Shown: one piece after another, positions 45,867 to 56,957 of the stretch
How positions within the stretch are numbered: the stretch's first letter is position 1
Layout of the letters: every line of letters starts with the position of its first letter
NCBI RefSeq assembly: GCF_011745365.1
Contig: NW_024468909.1
Location: forward strand, 1,674,001-1,738,000
Source of the DNA: Cryphonectria parasitica EP155
Taxonomy: Eukaryota; Ascomycota; Sordariomycetes; Diaporthales; Cryphonectriaceae
Direction of reading: 5' to 3'
DNA length: 64,000 nt
The notes under the pieces: generated by a model
The model's database searches: none
Told to the model about the DNA's origin: nothing
What the model saw: the letters and a program-made list of their open reading frames with translations, nothing else
Made by a program: the position numbers and the translations under genes

Positions 45867-46603
45867 TCAGATGAAGTTACGGGTGACGTTAACGGCCACG
45901 CATGTAGGGTTGTTAGGTACTCCTCCCGTCACCCAGGCGAGAGTCTGGTAGTAATAGGCCAAGTCAAAGGTCCAGCAGGCATACCACTAGCAAGAAACCG
46001 TGTCAGTAAGATATTTTGTGAGAAAACAGAAAAGCAGGAAATAAGAAGGAAGAAAAAAGACGAGGGAAAAAAACCCCCCAAAAAGCCACCAATGGCACAC
46101 GACCGGCTTACCTGGTACAGAGGATACGGCGTGATCTCAGTAGGAAACGTCCCATCCGTAAAGGTCTTGTCATCCACATACGACGAGTAAATAAACAAGT
46201 TGTCATCATCATCAAAGCCCACGAGATCAATCCCCTCCGAGCCGGGCTCGAACTCGGGCGCGACAACGTTGCTGGTCAGGGGCGGGGTGAACACCAGGCC
46301 CGAAGAGACGTTGAAGTCGCCCGTCTCGAGAACCCAGACGAGGATGCCCGTCTCGTAGGCATTACCCGTGCTGGAGGTTGAGACGTTGAGGGTGAAGGTG
46401 TTATAGTCGGTGGCGGTGCCGTTGGTACCGTCGAGGCAGAGCGCCTCGATGGCGGCGCCGGAGTGGCAGGCACCTAGGAATTGGCCGTCGATGGTGGTGT
46501 TGCTGCTGGAGAGCTCGAGGGTGAAGGGGGCGGAGGTGTTGTAGGTCTGGGCTGAGGCCAGAGAGGCCGCTGAGGCGGCGAGGAGGAGGGGTGTGGTCTT
46601 CAT
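45867..46603 (-). CDS. Small secreted glycoprotein of unknown function
   Basis: Exons in coding order are 46112-46603 and 45867-45986, giving 203 aa; the 125-nt intron has a GTAAGC donor and joins PLYQ to WYACWTFDLA. The N-terminus is a signal peptide (MKTTPLLLAASAASLASAQ). The mature protein has numerous N-glycosylation sequons (NTS, NTT, NGT, NVS, NVT), four Cys outside the signal peptide that could form two disulfides, and alternating strands such as APFTLELSSSNTTIDGQFLG. It resembles secreted beta-rich hypothetical proteins common in ascomycetes, but I cannot name a family. The open frame extends upstream of 46603, but only this ATG gives a signal peptide. Confidence 0.72.
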
Positions 46604-49399
46604 GGTGGGTGTTTTGTGGTGGAGGAGGATTTTATGTGGTGATGGATGAATTATCACTGACGTCAGTGCTGATAGGAGGAGGAGGAGGAGAGGGAGGAGA
46701 GAGAAAGTGGAAAGTTTACAATTTAAAAAGGAGGAGCTTTGGGAATGTGATGATTGACGATCCTCCAAGAAATAAAGGGAGAGAGGGGGCGGGTGTGGGT
46801 AAATATATACTAATTGTATAAAGGAGAAGAAAAATGGAGTGGCGATGATCAGCCCCAACCCGCTGTTGTAGGTGATCGTCGGTGTGTGGAGGAAGGTCGC
46901 ATTCGAGGTACCATAGTACTATGTACGTACTAATGCAGGAAAGACTTTAGCGGAGGGAGCACGAGCAACCTTGAAGGGACGGGATATGTCACGACATTAG
47001 CACAGACACTTTCTGCCCACCGCTCCTGCTCCGCCTCTTTGCTCTTCTGCATCACTAGAATACCAAGAAGGTCTTACCTCTTCCGAGGAGAAGGGAAAGA
47101 AAAAGAGACTACACTTTTAGTACCTTGGCCTACATGCTACGTAGTACCTTGACTACCAATTGACCGACTTCTTCTTCAGCTCGACCTGCTAAAGGGTAAA
47201 GCGTCCAGCCCTTGACCAGCGTGGATGCGGCATCGCGCAGGCGACCTAACCCGTCCCGACGAAAAATCGTGGAAGGGGCGGGCACAAGTGAACACAAGAC
47301 CGGCCGAGACGTTGACTTAGCAAGGGCAGGGAGGGGCAGAGCAGGAAGAGGGGCGGGTAGCCCGTGTAGTAAAACAGGCAAAGGTTACCTTGTCTTAGTT
47401 CCCAAAAAGGGAAGAAAATGGACGAACGGAGAAGTTAATTTTCGAGTGAAAAAAGAGCCTCCAGCAACAGGCAATTGATTGACTGGAGTGACTTGAGCCT
47501 CCTTGTGCCTCAAAGCAAAAACCAGACCAAAAGGACAAAAAAGGAGAACCGTGCGTTTTTGTGCTGCGTCATACGAAAAGCGACCTTGGTTGCCACATGC
47601 AGCCTGGCGCGAGCTGCAGGTGCCCGTATTGTATCTGACTATGCGTCAAAAGATCATGTTGTTGGGGCGGATGGATGGATGTTCATGGGGTCAATGTGAC
47701 CTGCTCGAATCGTTGGTGCTGACGTTTTTGTCTAGGTGTGTGGAGAGATAGAGAGAGACATGTTTTGTTGTTGATGATGCTGGTGTTGTTGATCCTCCTC
47801 CTCCTACTTCAAGACGGGAAAAAAAGAAGAAAAATATTACTGAGGTTGGAAAGGAAGGAAAAGAATTTGGTAGTGAGATACAGGATCGGATCAGCGTTTG
47901 GCTGATGGCGATCTTCCATAAAAGAGGGGTCTTCGGCGGGGTTGATCTCTTCCTTTTCGACCCAATCTGCTCGTCGGATTGACTGATGCCTGTTTCTGCC
48001 TGTCACTGCACCGTGATGATGATAGTGATGATGATGCAGACCCAGAGACAGTCTCTCTCTCTCCTCTCTTGGTACTGACTAAGATAGTTTGCTAGCCTGA
48101 CAGTCTGACAACAAACTCGTATTCCACTCGTCATGTGTCGTTTTACTGCATGAACGGCTGGTTCCGCTCGTTCCCCTCCCTAAGAGGAAAAAAAAACGTT
48201 TTGATAACCTTAAAAAGAAAAAAAGACCCATTGGGGTGGTGAACCAGACGGGAACCCTGGGCCATTCTCTATCAAGACATGGCGCCGACTACCGGGCTGA
48301 CCTCGTCCGGTCTTTGTCATCTTGTCTCTTCTCTTTCGGTCTCAAGGGAGAAAAGGAAGCGAGATACCAACCTGGAGCACCGACCCTTGGACAGAAACGG
48401 CGACGACATCTTTTTTTCTTTTATGAAAGGCTGAGACATCCATCCCCCCCCAGCGGTCCATTTCCGCTGGTGCGTGAGGTATTAAGTAACAGGTATAATG
48501 TTCCGTTTCCTCACGCCCGGACATCATCTTATCCCTCGCAATCATCTTTCCTGGTTGGAAAGAAAGGAAGAAAAAAGGAAGAACCAATCATGCGAAGAAC
48601 CCTGGCTTTTAATGACGGCATTAGGATTATTTCTTCCAGGATTTATCTTAAAGTACCGTTCTATAGCCTGTCGAGAAATGGTGGCAAACGCGGAGAACCT
48701 TGTGCCCCTCATGATAGACGAGAATAAGCTGTTTTGTCTCGAGAGAAGAACAGACAACAACACCACTAGACAGCAGTTTTACTTGAGGGCGCGATTATAT
48801 TCTCGTATTGACGTCTCTTGTGTAAGTGTTGAGCGCTCACAAGAGAAGAGGAAAACGAAAGAAGGAAAATCAGAAGTCAAGACCCTCCGGATGTAACGTT
48901 CAGCACAATGAGTAGGTATGTAAGTACCGGACCTGGTCTGAACCAGTACATGCGACCATAGGTAGTGGAAAACTTGGGATCCCGTCTGCTCTCCCCTAAA
49001 TAAGCCACTAACCGCCGGATTAGTAGTTAAGTGGGTGACCATTAGCGAATACCCGGTGTTGCATGTTTTTTGCTAGTCTTTTAGACCAATGCACTGTACT
49101 TTTTTCAGCTTATCCCGTGATAACTTCTTGTCCCTTCTTTCTTTTTCGCATCTTGTCGCTCCTTCCAATGGGAAGATCGGCCCCCGGCGAATCCAGTCAC
49201 TTCGGTCAAGCATGCGGCCTCTGCAGAATAATGCACTACTATGTCAAGGCTCTTTGGAGGCAAGTTCTTTGATTTTATAATGAATTCCGATGAAGTGACT
49301 GAAGACCGATGTGTCTTTCAAGCGTTTTTCTTATGATCATTACTGGTACTATTATTTACGCCTGTAAACTACAGTGTCTTGCTGCAGAGGGTCCCACGA
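46604..49399. other. Intergenic region
   Basis: About 2.8 kb without a supportable gene. It contains the promoter of the secreted glycoprotein gene at its left end, and a 12-bp palindrome CATAGTACTATG at 46912-46923 in a GTAC-rich patch. Open frames here start at non-ATG codons or are low complexity. Confidence 0.5.
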
Positions 49400-50160
49400 A
49401 TCTTGACTGTTCAGCCCCAGGAGCTTGCTACGCTGCATGTCACTGTCATTATCGAGAGACGGAGACACGAGACCAGGAGAAGGGTATTGGTCTTTTCTTC
49501 TTGCAACCCTCCTTCTCGACCAGGAGCTGCAGGTCCTCGTAGTCGACTAGGCTGGTGATGTTGGGCTCCATCAGGGCCGGCTGGATGTTGGTCATCGAGC
49601 CGAGCTCCTACGTGTTCTGGGTGCCGACAGGCGCAAAGAACTGAAGAATGTCGCATATGGAGGGGTTCCGCGGCGGGCCTGACCAGGAGGTGCTCGTTGT
49701 GCCGTTACTGATACCACTGAGCGAATCTCGCACGAGTAGATGAAGGGAAGGTTCTGCATCAGACCGTCTCCTCTTTCGTCCCACTCGCCCGTCTCCTCAT
49801 AGAACATGCCCATGACCAAGGCATAAATCCCCATCGCCGATTTTCGAGTTGAATTTCTAGGTCTTGTCCGTCGTGTTTGAGATGGCCTCTGAGATGCAGC
49901 TGCCCACTGAGGAGCTCCACTCGTCTCAAATAGGACATGTTGGGCGAATTGAATCACTCGAAGGCCAGCAACAGAACACGCAAAGTACCCTAGGTCATGA
50001 AACTGTACCCGTTGATGTTGCTTGCTGGCTCCATCACCCAATCTGTTGTTGAGCTTGCATCCTCGGCCATGAGGTACCGGCAAGTCACCCCAAGTCGCAA
50101 GCGAGAGTGTGATTATCAGCGAAGTTAACGCCATGTCTTACATATATGATGTCCTCCAGC
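49400..50160 (-). pseudogene. Frameshifted relic of a fungal protein gene
   Basis: The minus strand carries protein-like sequence that moves between frames. Around 49840 one frame reads GIYALVMGMFYEETGEWDE followed by LMQNLPFIYSC. From about 49715 a different frame takes over with SNGTTSTSWSGPP and SICDILQFFAPVG, meets a TAG at 49608-49610, then continues with ELGSMTNIQPALMEPNIT and SLVDYEDLQLLVEKEG. Upstream, near 49970-50060, NINGYSFMT and SCISEAISNTTDK appear in yet other frames. This pattern fits an inactivated gene with several indels and at least one nonsense change. The parts resemble extracellular segments of fungal membrane-anchored hypothetical proteins; that resemblance is from memory. 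Boundaries are approximate. Confidence 0.55.
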
Positions 50161-51461
50161 ATGATGATCATGTCTCAATGCAGCTGGCTGCTGACAGGGG
50201 ACGATGTAGCTATGGTCTGTGCTGGTTAAGAAATTACCCGACAGTACCAAGACTCATTCATGAATATTCTTGCTGAAAGTCGTGGGGTTTCCATCTGCAT
50301 ATGATAATTGCAGGCCGATTCAAATTCGCCATGATGTTCTCAATAAGTCGTTACAAAGAAGATGAAAGATGATATAGCTGTGTACAGACAGTGTTGCATC
50401 AAACCTTTTTGAAAGGATATTACAACTTCTCTTATGAGATGGGGGTCGACATCCAGCTCTGGAGACTTGAGAATCTGAGAAGCATTGATGGATATTCCTA
50501 GATTAGAAGGAACTCCATCTTGGAATCCCTACAGAAGGTGAGGCAGGAGGACACTTAGAGATGAAGTGATAAGTAAGCAAAGCCTTGTTACGCTGCAGGT
50601 ACATAGTAGAGCCCGGACTATGGACAGGCAGGCAGGGCACCCCTGCCACTACCCCAGTAATGTTGGGGGTAACTACGTAGTAACCATAAAGCCTAAGATT
50701 GAATGGTTGATGGGCAAATCCAGAACCCGTCAACAACAACGAACGACATCAGCGCCTACAACTGTACTAAGACAGCCAGAGCAGGGGTCCCACATTTTAC
50801 CAGCCACCAGAGTATCACTTCGTCCTCCTCCTTCCACCTTGTCTCGCCTTGCCTGCACGCACGGCCAGCTCAGGCAATGGTTTTTGGGGTAACGCAGATT
50901 TCTGTAAACTGCTTCTCTGTCCCTCCATTCTTGACTCTCAAGCAAACAATTGTTTTTGTTGTTTCTTGAGTACCCAGAAAGCTGTCCGAGAACTTTCAGT
51001 TTCTAGGGCCAGGACTTGGTGTCTCAAAGCTGACAAGCAGCTACACACCAACCATCCAATTACCCCGCCACGCCACAAGCTCTCACTTCACCTACACAGG
51101 CCAAGGCTCGTGGTTCCTGGGAGTTGCCATAGGAACCTGCAGCTCACCCAACCCACCACCATCACTTTCTCACTACTGTACATGCCAACTTTTTTTTTTC
51201 CCATTCTTCCCACCCTTGCCCCATAACCTTCTTTCCACACACGTGCGTTAAAGACATTTCATTCCAACCTTATTCATGATACTGGGCCGAGTTTCCGACC
51301 TTACGCAAATCGCTAGCCACACCGTTGCTTTCTATTCTGCTGGCTGCTGCTCCTTGCTGCTGCAACTGGTAGATTGTACTACGAAATTGACGTACACGCT
51401 CAATCAAAGGGAGACAGACTGCTGAGCCCTCGACGCGAGCTGTCGTCGGCGACCCGCCATC
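50161..51461. other. Intergenic region and leader of the b561-like gene
   Basis: The left part (to about 50500) may hold further decayed upstream portions of the relic gene on the minus strand. The right part, from about 50800, is CT-rich and contains the likely promoter and 5' UTR of the gene starting at 51462. No intact gene is seen. Confidence 0.45.
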
Positions 51462-54314
51462 ATGGCGCCGCTGGACGACATGTCCGCGCCAGGCACGGCA
51501 ACCTACGACTCGGATACCATGAATGTGGGCGATGGCACATGGGACTTCACCAAGAATGACTTTCTCTTGCCCAACCTGCAGGGTCTGAACTTGGCGACCA
51601 CGCAGTACAATGGTAGGTTATGATACCCCGTCGTGTCTCCAGGGGAATCTCTCGTATCCAGGTAGTATTTCAAGGAAATCAATCGCTAACAGGGAGCTCC
51701 TCGCTCTACACGACTTGCAGGCATGGGCAACCGTTTCTCAACCATGCCACAGTACCACTCGCTCATCAAGGCCCACGGTGTAATAGCGACCATCGTCTTT
51801 CTCTTCATCGTCCCGGCTGCCATCTTCTACGCTCGTTTCTACACTCGGAGGCCAGGCTCTGCCATACGGTACCACGCATATCTTCAGATCCTCGCCGTAC
51901 TCCTGACGACAGTCGTCTTCATCCTCGGCTGGTTCGCCGTCGGGCCGAATCGAAGCTTGACGAATCCCCATCATGGCATTGGTGTCGCGATATACACTCT
52001 CATCCTGTTGCAGATCATTGGTGGACGACTCATCAAGAACATCAGGGGTCGCTCCCTGCGTGTTATGCTGCACCATTGGTTCGGACGAACGATTGCCCTG
52101 CTCGGGATGGCACAGGTTCCGTTGGGTCTGGCCCTATATGGGTCGCCCTTGTATACCTTTGTGCTGTACGCCGTCTGGATGACCGTCCTGCTGGTTCTAT
52201 ACTTCATCTTCAGCTACCGAGCATGGGACCGCCCAGAATATGTCGTTCGCGACGGTCGATCCGAGGTCACACGATCCGAGCGCTATGAACGAAAGTCGAG
52301 TGGAGGCGCATCTCGGTGGCTGGGCCCGCTCGCGGCTGGTGGCGGCCTGTGGGCACTGATGCGAGGCCGAAAGGCAGAGAGGGCCCATAGCAGGGAGAGG
52401 AGTCGCAGTCGGTCACGCACGTCGAGACTGCGGAGTCGCAGCCGCGCGCCAGAGGTGATCCCGTCACGACGCGAGAGCTATGTTGATGAGGAGAAATATT
52501 CTGAACGGTACAGTGAAAGACCCAAGAAGAAGAGCGGCGGAGGAGGTGGCGGCTTTACGGACAGGCTTATGGGGCTTGGCGCCGGTCTTGGTGCGGGTGC
52601 CCTCCTCGGGCGTTTCATGGGCAGAAGAGATCGAGGTGCCGAGGATGAGGAGTACTCGGCGGTCGCGCCAGACACTCCCAATAGGAGACGCAACTCGAGG
52701 TCCCACGGGAGGCATGGCGGCACAGTCGTGACGGACTACAGTGATGACTACGACGATGACTACCGCAGGGATTCACGAAGATCGCCACTGCTTCCAGGCC
52801 CTGGCCGTCCATCAACGATGGCAGCAGCCATCAGCGCAGCCGAGGCGCGCCCAGGGACCTCGAGGCCGGCGAGACCACTGAGCTCGCACCACCATGGCGA
52901 GTCGCGAATTGGCGCCAGCACCCTGGACTCGGACTACTCGTCGTACGTCAGCCCCTCGAGGGCCCCTCAGAGAGAACGCCGTGACAGCCATGCTGTCGAG
53001 AAAGGTCTGCTGGCCGGTATGGGCCTCGGATGGTTCACCAAGAAGATGAAAGACCGAAGGGATCGGAAAGAGGAAGAGCGATTGAGGGTCGAAGAGGACG
53101 AGAGGCGGGCCGGACTGCACGAGGCAAGATACACCGGGGACGGGTATGAACCCAGCACACCACCACGGAGGAGAGACTCACGACGTGCTTCTATCCGTCC
53201 GACCCCACCAGGCAGGGCGGGAACACAGGCGTCTCACATGTCGGAGGACTCGTCGTCGCTTATTGAGCCGCGTCCGCTGTCAGGATACGACGCGACCTAT
53301 GGGCCTCCCCTCACCGCAGACTACCAGCAGCAACAGTACCGCTCACCACCACCACCGGCATCTGTGCCGCCACCAGTTGGACAGTATGCGCAGCATACTA
53401 CTTCAGCGCCCTCCATTGTCCCAGGTGCCCCTCCCGTCCCAGGTGCCCCCCCTGTGCCGGGCGCTCCTCCTGTCCCAGTGGCAGTGCCAGTGGGCGAGGC
53501 CAACAGGTCCCGCTCCAGGTCCCAGTCGAGACATAGCCTCCTCGAGCCGGCAGCGATGCCAGTGATGCCAGATGACCCGCGAGGCATACTCGCAAGGAGT
53601 TCTGAGAGCGATTCGTACTTTTCGCGGTCCGAGAGGAGAAGATCAGAGAGCCGGCTCAGGGCAGGCGAGGCGGCGGCGGCGGCAGCGGCGGCGTCTGCCG
53701 ATGTCCTGGCCGCAGAACAAGAGGCGCAGAGACGTACAGAGGGGGGAGGGAGCGGGTCTCGAGGCAAGACGCCACCGGTTGCGGTCAAGGTCAAGGTGCA
53801 CGACGACAAGGACCGCAACGTGACTCTGCGGCGACTCACCGAGGAAGAGGCCTTGGCAGCGCGACGAGCCCGAAGACACCGTGCGGACTCGGTCAGCAGC
53901 ATGTCCGGCAGTGAGGTGGCCTCAGGCTCCCGATCACGATACAGACGCGATACGAGCCGACGTCGGGCAGCGGAGGAGGCTGCCGAGAGCACGGTGGAGC
54001 CACTGTCGCCGCCACAGGCTTCGTTTGCAGGCGGCAGGCGACCTAAAGACTCAGCCTACTACTCGGGACTATCACCAGTAGGCGGGCCAGTGGGTGGCCA
54101 GCCCGCAGCCGGGGCGACCGTGTCGAGCCTGGCCAGCCTCCAGAGTCCTGGTAGCCACGGGACCTGGAGCGGGATGAGCCCGATCGGTACGCCTGGAGCG
54201 CCTGGCCCTAGTGAGGCGAGCGCAACGGCCTCGGCGGCGGAAAGGAGAAGGCGGCGCAGATTGGAGAGGAGGAACGAGAGGCCTGCGGCGACCGGGACGG
54301 TGGACTTTACGTAA
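51462..54314 (+). CDS. Cytochrome b561-like membrane protein with long disordered tail
   Basis: Exons are 51462-51612 and 51721-54314, giving 914 aa; the 108-nt intron splits a Gly codon. After about 60 residues comes a compact membrane domain of five or six helices (about residues 65-225). Its paired His residues fit haem b561-type or ferric-reductase-like transmembrane domains: KAHGVIATIVFLF, RYHAYLQILAVLL, HHGIGVAIYTLILLQIIGG, and MLHHWFGRTIALLGMAQ. The remaining 690 residues are cytosolic, disordered, and rich in Arg/Ser and acidic repeats. They include RSRSRS-type stretches, a Gly-rich GFTDRLMGLGAGLGAGALLG segment, a related GLLAGMGLGWFTKKMKDR block, three tandem PGAPPV units and an Ala run. 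The protein is probably a transmembrane electron carrier or a derivative. Its substrate and location are unknown. Confidence 0.8.
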
Positions 54315-55246
54315 TTGCTTCTTGTCTCGCCATTGGCTTTTTGTTTTGTTTTGCATGAGGCAGGATCTTATGGAGTCCTTTCCTGCCGGGGCGTTGAAAG
54401 AGTCATTTGGGGAGTAATTAAAGACATCTCAGAGGGCGAGGGCTCTCGATACGAAAGACATTGCTGGCTGTTTTTGCGTTGTTTCTGTTTCGTTCCTCGT
54501 TCTTCGTTCTTCGTTCTTCGTTTTCATATATACCCTGCGGAAGGGTGCATACTTTCGCAACAATTTGGGGATCCGGGACAAGTTTCTTCTTTCATGTCTT
54601 CTAGATGATTCTTATGAAAAGGTGTTCATGTCATGAGGAGAAAAGATCACATTATAACTACTTGCCCAAATCGAAAGGTCTTGGGAGGGAAAACGTAGTG
54701 GGTCTATTTGTGGCTGAAGAAGTACCATGTACCCATGTATCTTGGACTGCATGTGCTATGTATTACGTCTGGTTGGTTCGTTTGCCGGCCGGGGGCGCTT
54801 GCAGGGATCATGCCTTGAAGCTGTGTTCCCCGTCATCAAACATTTGGGAAATTTCTCGGTCTGAACAGCCGCAACGCCCATAATTCATCTTCGTCAACTT
54901 CTACTCCTTCTTTTTTCTGTCTGTCTTTTTTTTTTTCCTTTCTTCCCACTAAATACAATCACGCGTACTGCATCTCAATGACAGGAACGCTGTGAGGGCA
55001 ATGAAAGTGTCTTGTCATTCTCGAGCCGGCATCTGCGCCTGAGCCTTGCTGGTGAAAAGAAGAAAGAAAAAAAGAGAAAGAGCGAGAGAGACATTTGGAA
55101 GATTCTCGTTTCGAGATCATCCCCAGTTCAACTTGTCTGCTTCCTCGCACTCGAAGTCTCTTAGAGTCATTCGTTCACTCACCTAAACTCACTCACTCTC
55201 ATTTTCTAACTCTCTACACACACTCGTCGACTTTTCTACAGCAACC
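54315..55246. other. Intergenic region
   Basis: This 930-bp stretch holds the 3' UTR of the b561-like gene, including a tandem TTCTTCG 7-mer repeat at about 54498-54522, and the CT-rich promoter of the tafazzin gene. No gene is seen. Confidence 0.55.
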
Positions 55247-56755
55247 ATGACGACCATTGCTCATGGTCAGTACCCGCAGCGGCGGCCAAATGGGCTGTGG
55301 CGCGGCACGTCTGCCATGATCATGGGCCTCACTACGACCCTCTCGAAAGGGTTTCTGAGCGGGTTGAATAACCTGGAGGTGATTGGTCTGGACAACTTTG
55401 TCGAGCTGTTGGAGAGTAGATCTGATCCGTATGAGAGGCAGAGAGGTCTCATCACAGGTACGTATGAATGACGAGGAGCCTAGACAACTCTTCTTCCAAC
55501 CTTTTCGACATATGGCAGGAGACGGACCGTCCTAACAAGTCATCTCTTCTCTCATCTTGGCTCATCTGCAGTCAGCAATCATGTATCAGTGTAAGTAATA
55601 GGAGGATCATTGAAGCCATGCCCACCTTCTTCAGTGTAATTGTGATCACTCACTCACTCACTCTTCTCACTCTCACACAGGATGGACGATCCACTCATAT
55701 GGGGCGTGCTCCCCCTCCGCCTCGCCTTCCAGCCCTGGACCCTCCGCTGGGGGCTCGGCGCCCACGACATCTGCTTCAAAAATAGGGCCTTCGCGACCTT
55801 CTTCACCCTGGGCCAGGTCGTGCCCATCCACCGCAGCTGGCACTCGACCCACGCAGGCCTCTTCCAGCCGTCCATGACCCAGGCCATCCGCCTGCTATCC
55901 GCCTATCCCTTCAAGACCCTGAAAGAGCACCAGGCCGTGGCTCCGCCGCAGCCCAAGACGGTCACCGTGCAATCGCTCCTGGCCGACCTCCGCGACCCTT
56001 TCACTGAGGGCGGGCTCACCTACTCCACCACGGGCCACGACGTGCACACGGCGCCCTCTGCTTTCCTGTCGAATCGCCACGCGTGGGTGCACGTCTTTCC
56101 CGAGGGCCTGGTCCACCAGCACCCGGAGCGGCAGATGCGCTACTTCAAGTGGGGGGTGTCCCGGTTGATCCTTGAGGCAGAGCCCATGCCCGACGTCGTG
56201 CCCATGTTCATCGACGGCACGTGCGAGGTTATGCACGAGGACAGGGGGTGGCCGAGGTTCATCCCCCGAGCGGGCAAGGACGTAAGGGTCGCGTTCGGCG
56301 ACAAGCTGGACATGGAGCACACGTTTGGGGACCTGCGGCGGAGGTGGAAGGGGCTCGTCAAGAAAGAGGCCGAGAAGCGAGACGCAGACATCAGAGCGGC
56401 TGAGGACGAGATTGAGAGGGCCACGAGGCTGTCGGACAAGACGGTCGCCGCGGGCAAGCAGGCAGGCCGGCACGGCATAGTCGCCGCGAGGTCTCAGCCG
56501 CCGAGCGGCGTGAGGAAAGCGCCGGATGTCCTGCGGATTGGCGAGCTTACGGACGAGCTCAAGTACAACAAGGAAGCGCAGGAGATCCGGATCGAGGTCG
56601 CCAGGAGGGTAAGGGACGAGGTGGTCAAGCTTCGGAGGAGCCTAGGCTACCCGGACGAGGACCCCAGTTTCGGGCTGGCGGAGACATGGGCGAAAGATCC
56701 CAAAAATACGAAGAAGAGTCCCGTCGACGGAAGCATCGAGAAGCCCAGCACATAA
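55247..56755 (+). CDS. Tafazzin-like cardiolipin transacylase, three exons
   Basis: This mitochondrial phospholipid-lysophospholipid transacylase remodels cardiolipin acyl chains. Exons are 55247-55457, 55572-55590 (19 nt) and 55681-56755, giving 434 aa. The first ATG has a good context (GCAACC-ATG). The catalytic HX4D motif is NHVSVMDD (His74, Asp79); its His is encoded in the micro-exon and its Asp in exon 3. Further acyltransferase motifs are KNRAFATFFTLGQVVPIHR, the substrate-binding HVFPEGLVHQ, and VVPMFIDG. The protein is longer than yeast Taz1 because of a charged helical C-terminus (about residues 300-430, RRRWKGLVKKEAEKRDADI onward), which is common in filamentous fungi. It is convergent with the CFEM gene, 202 bp away. 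Confidence 0.92.
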
Positions 56756-56957
56756 GAAAAGAAGACAAAAGCTAAAGAAAGAGAGCGACTGATTATTAAT
56801 GTTTACCAACTTATAGACTTCCAACCAAGTCGACGACACAAGGTCCTTCGTCCCAAGGTTGAAAAGGAAATAGAAAACATACAACAATAGAACATTCCAA
56901 CCACCAGCAGCAATCGGTGACCACACCACCCAATCCTCAATTTCACCTTCACCTATT

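Noticed and set aside
7761..46916. Recurring ACCATAG motif in intergenic DNA (for example 7761, 16042, 19987, 20009, 20063)
   Set aside because: A 7-mer is expected about eight times on both strands of 64 kb by chance; the small local cluster is explained by the inverted repeat near 20 kb.
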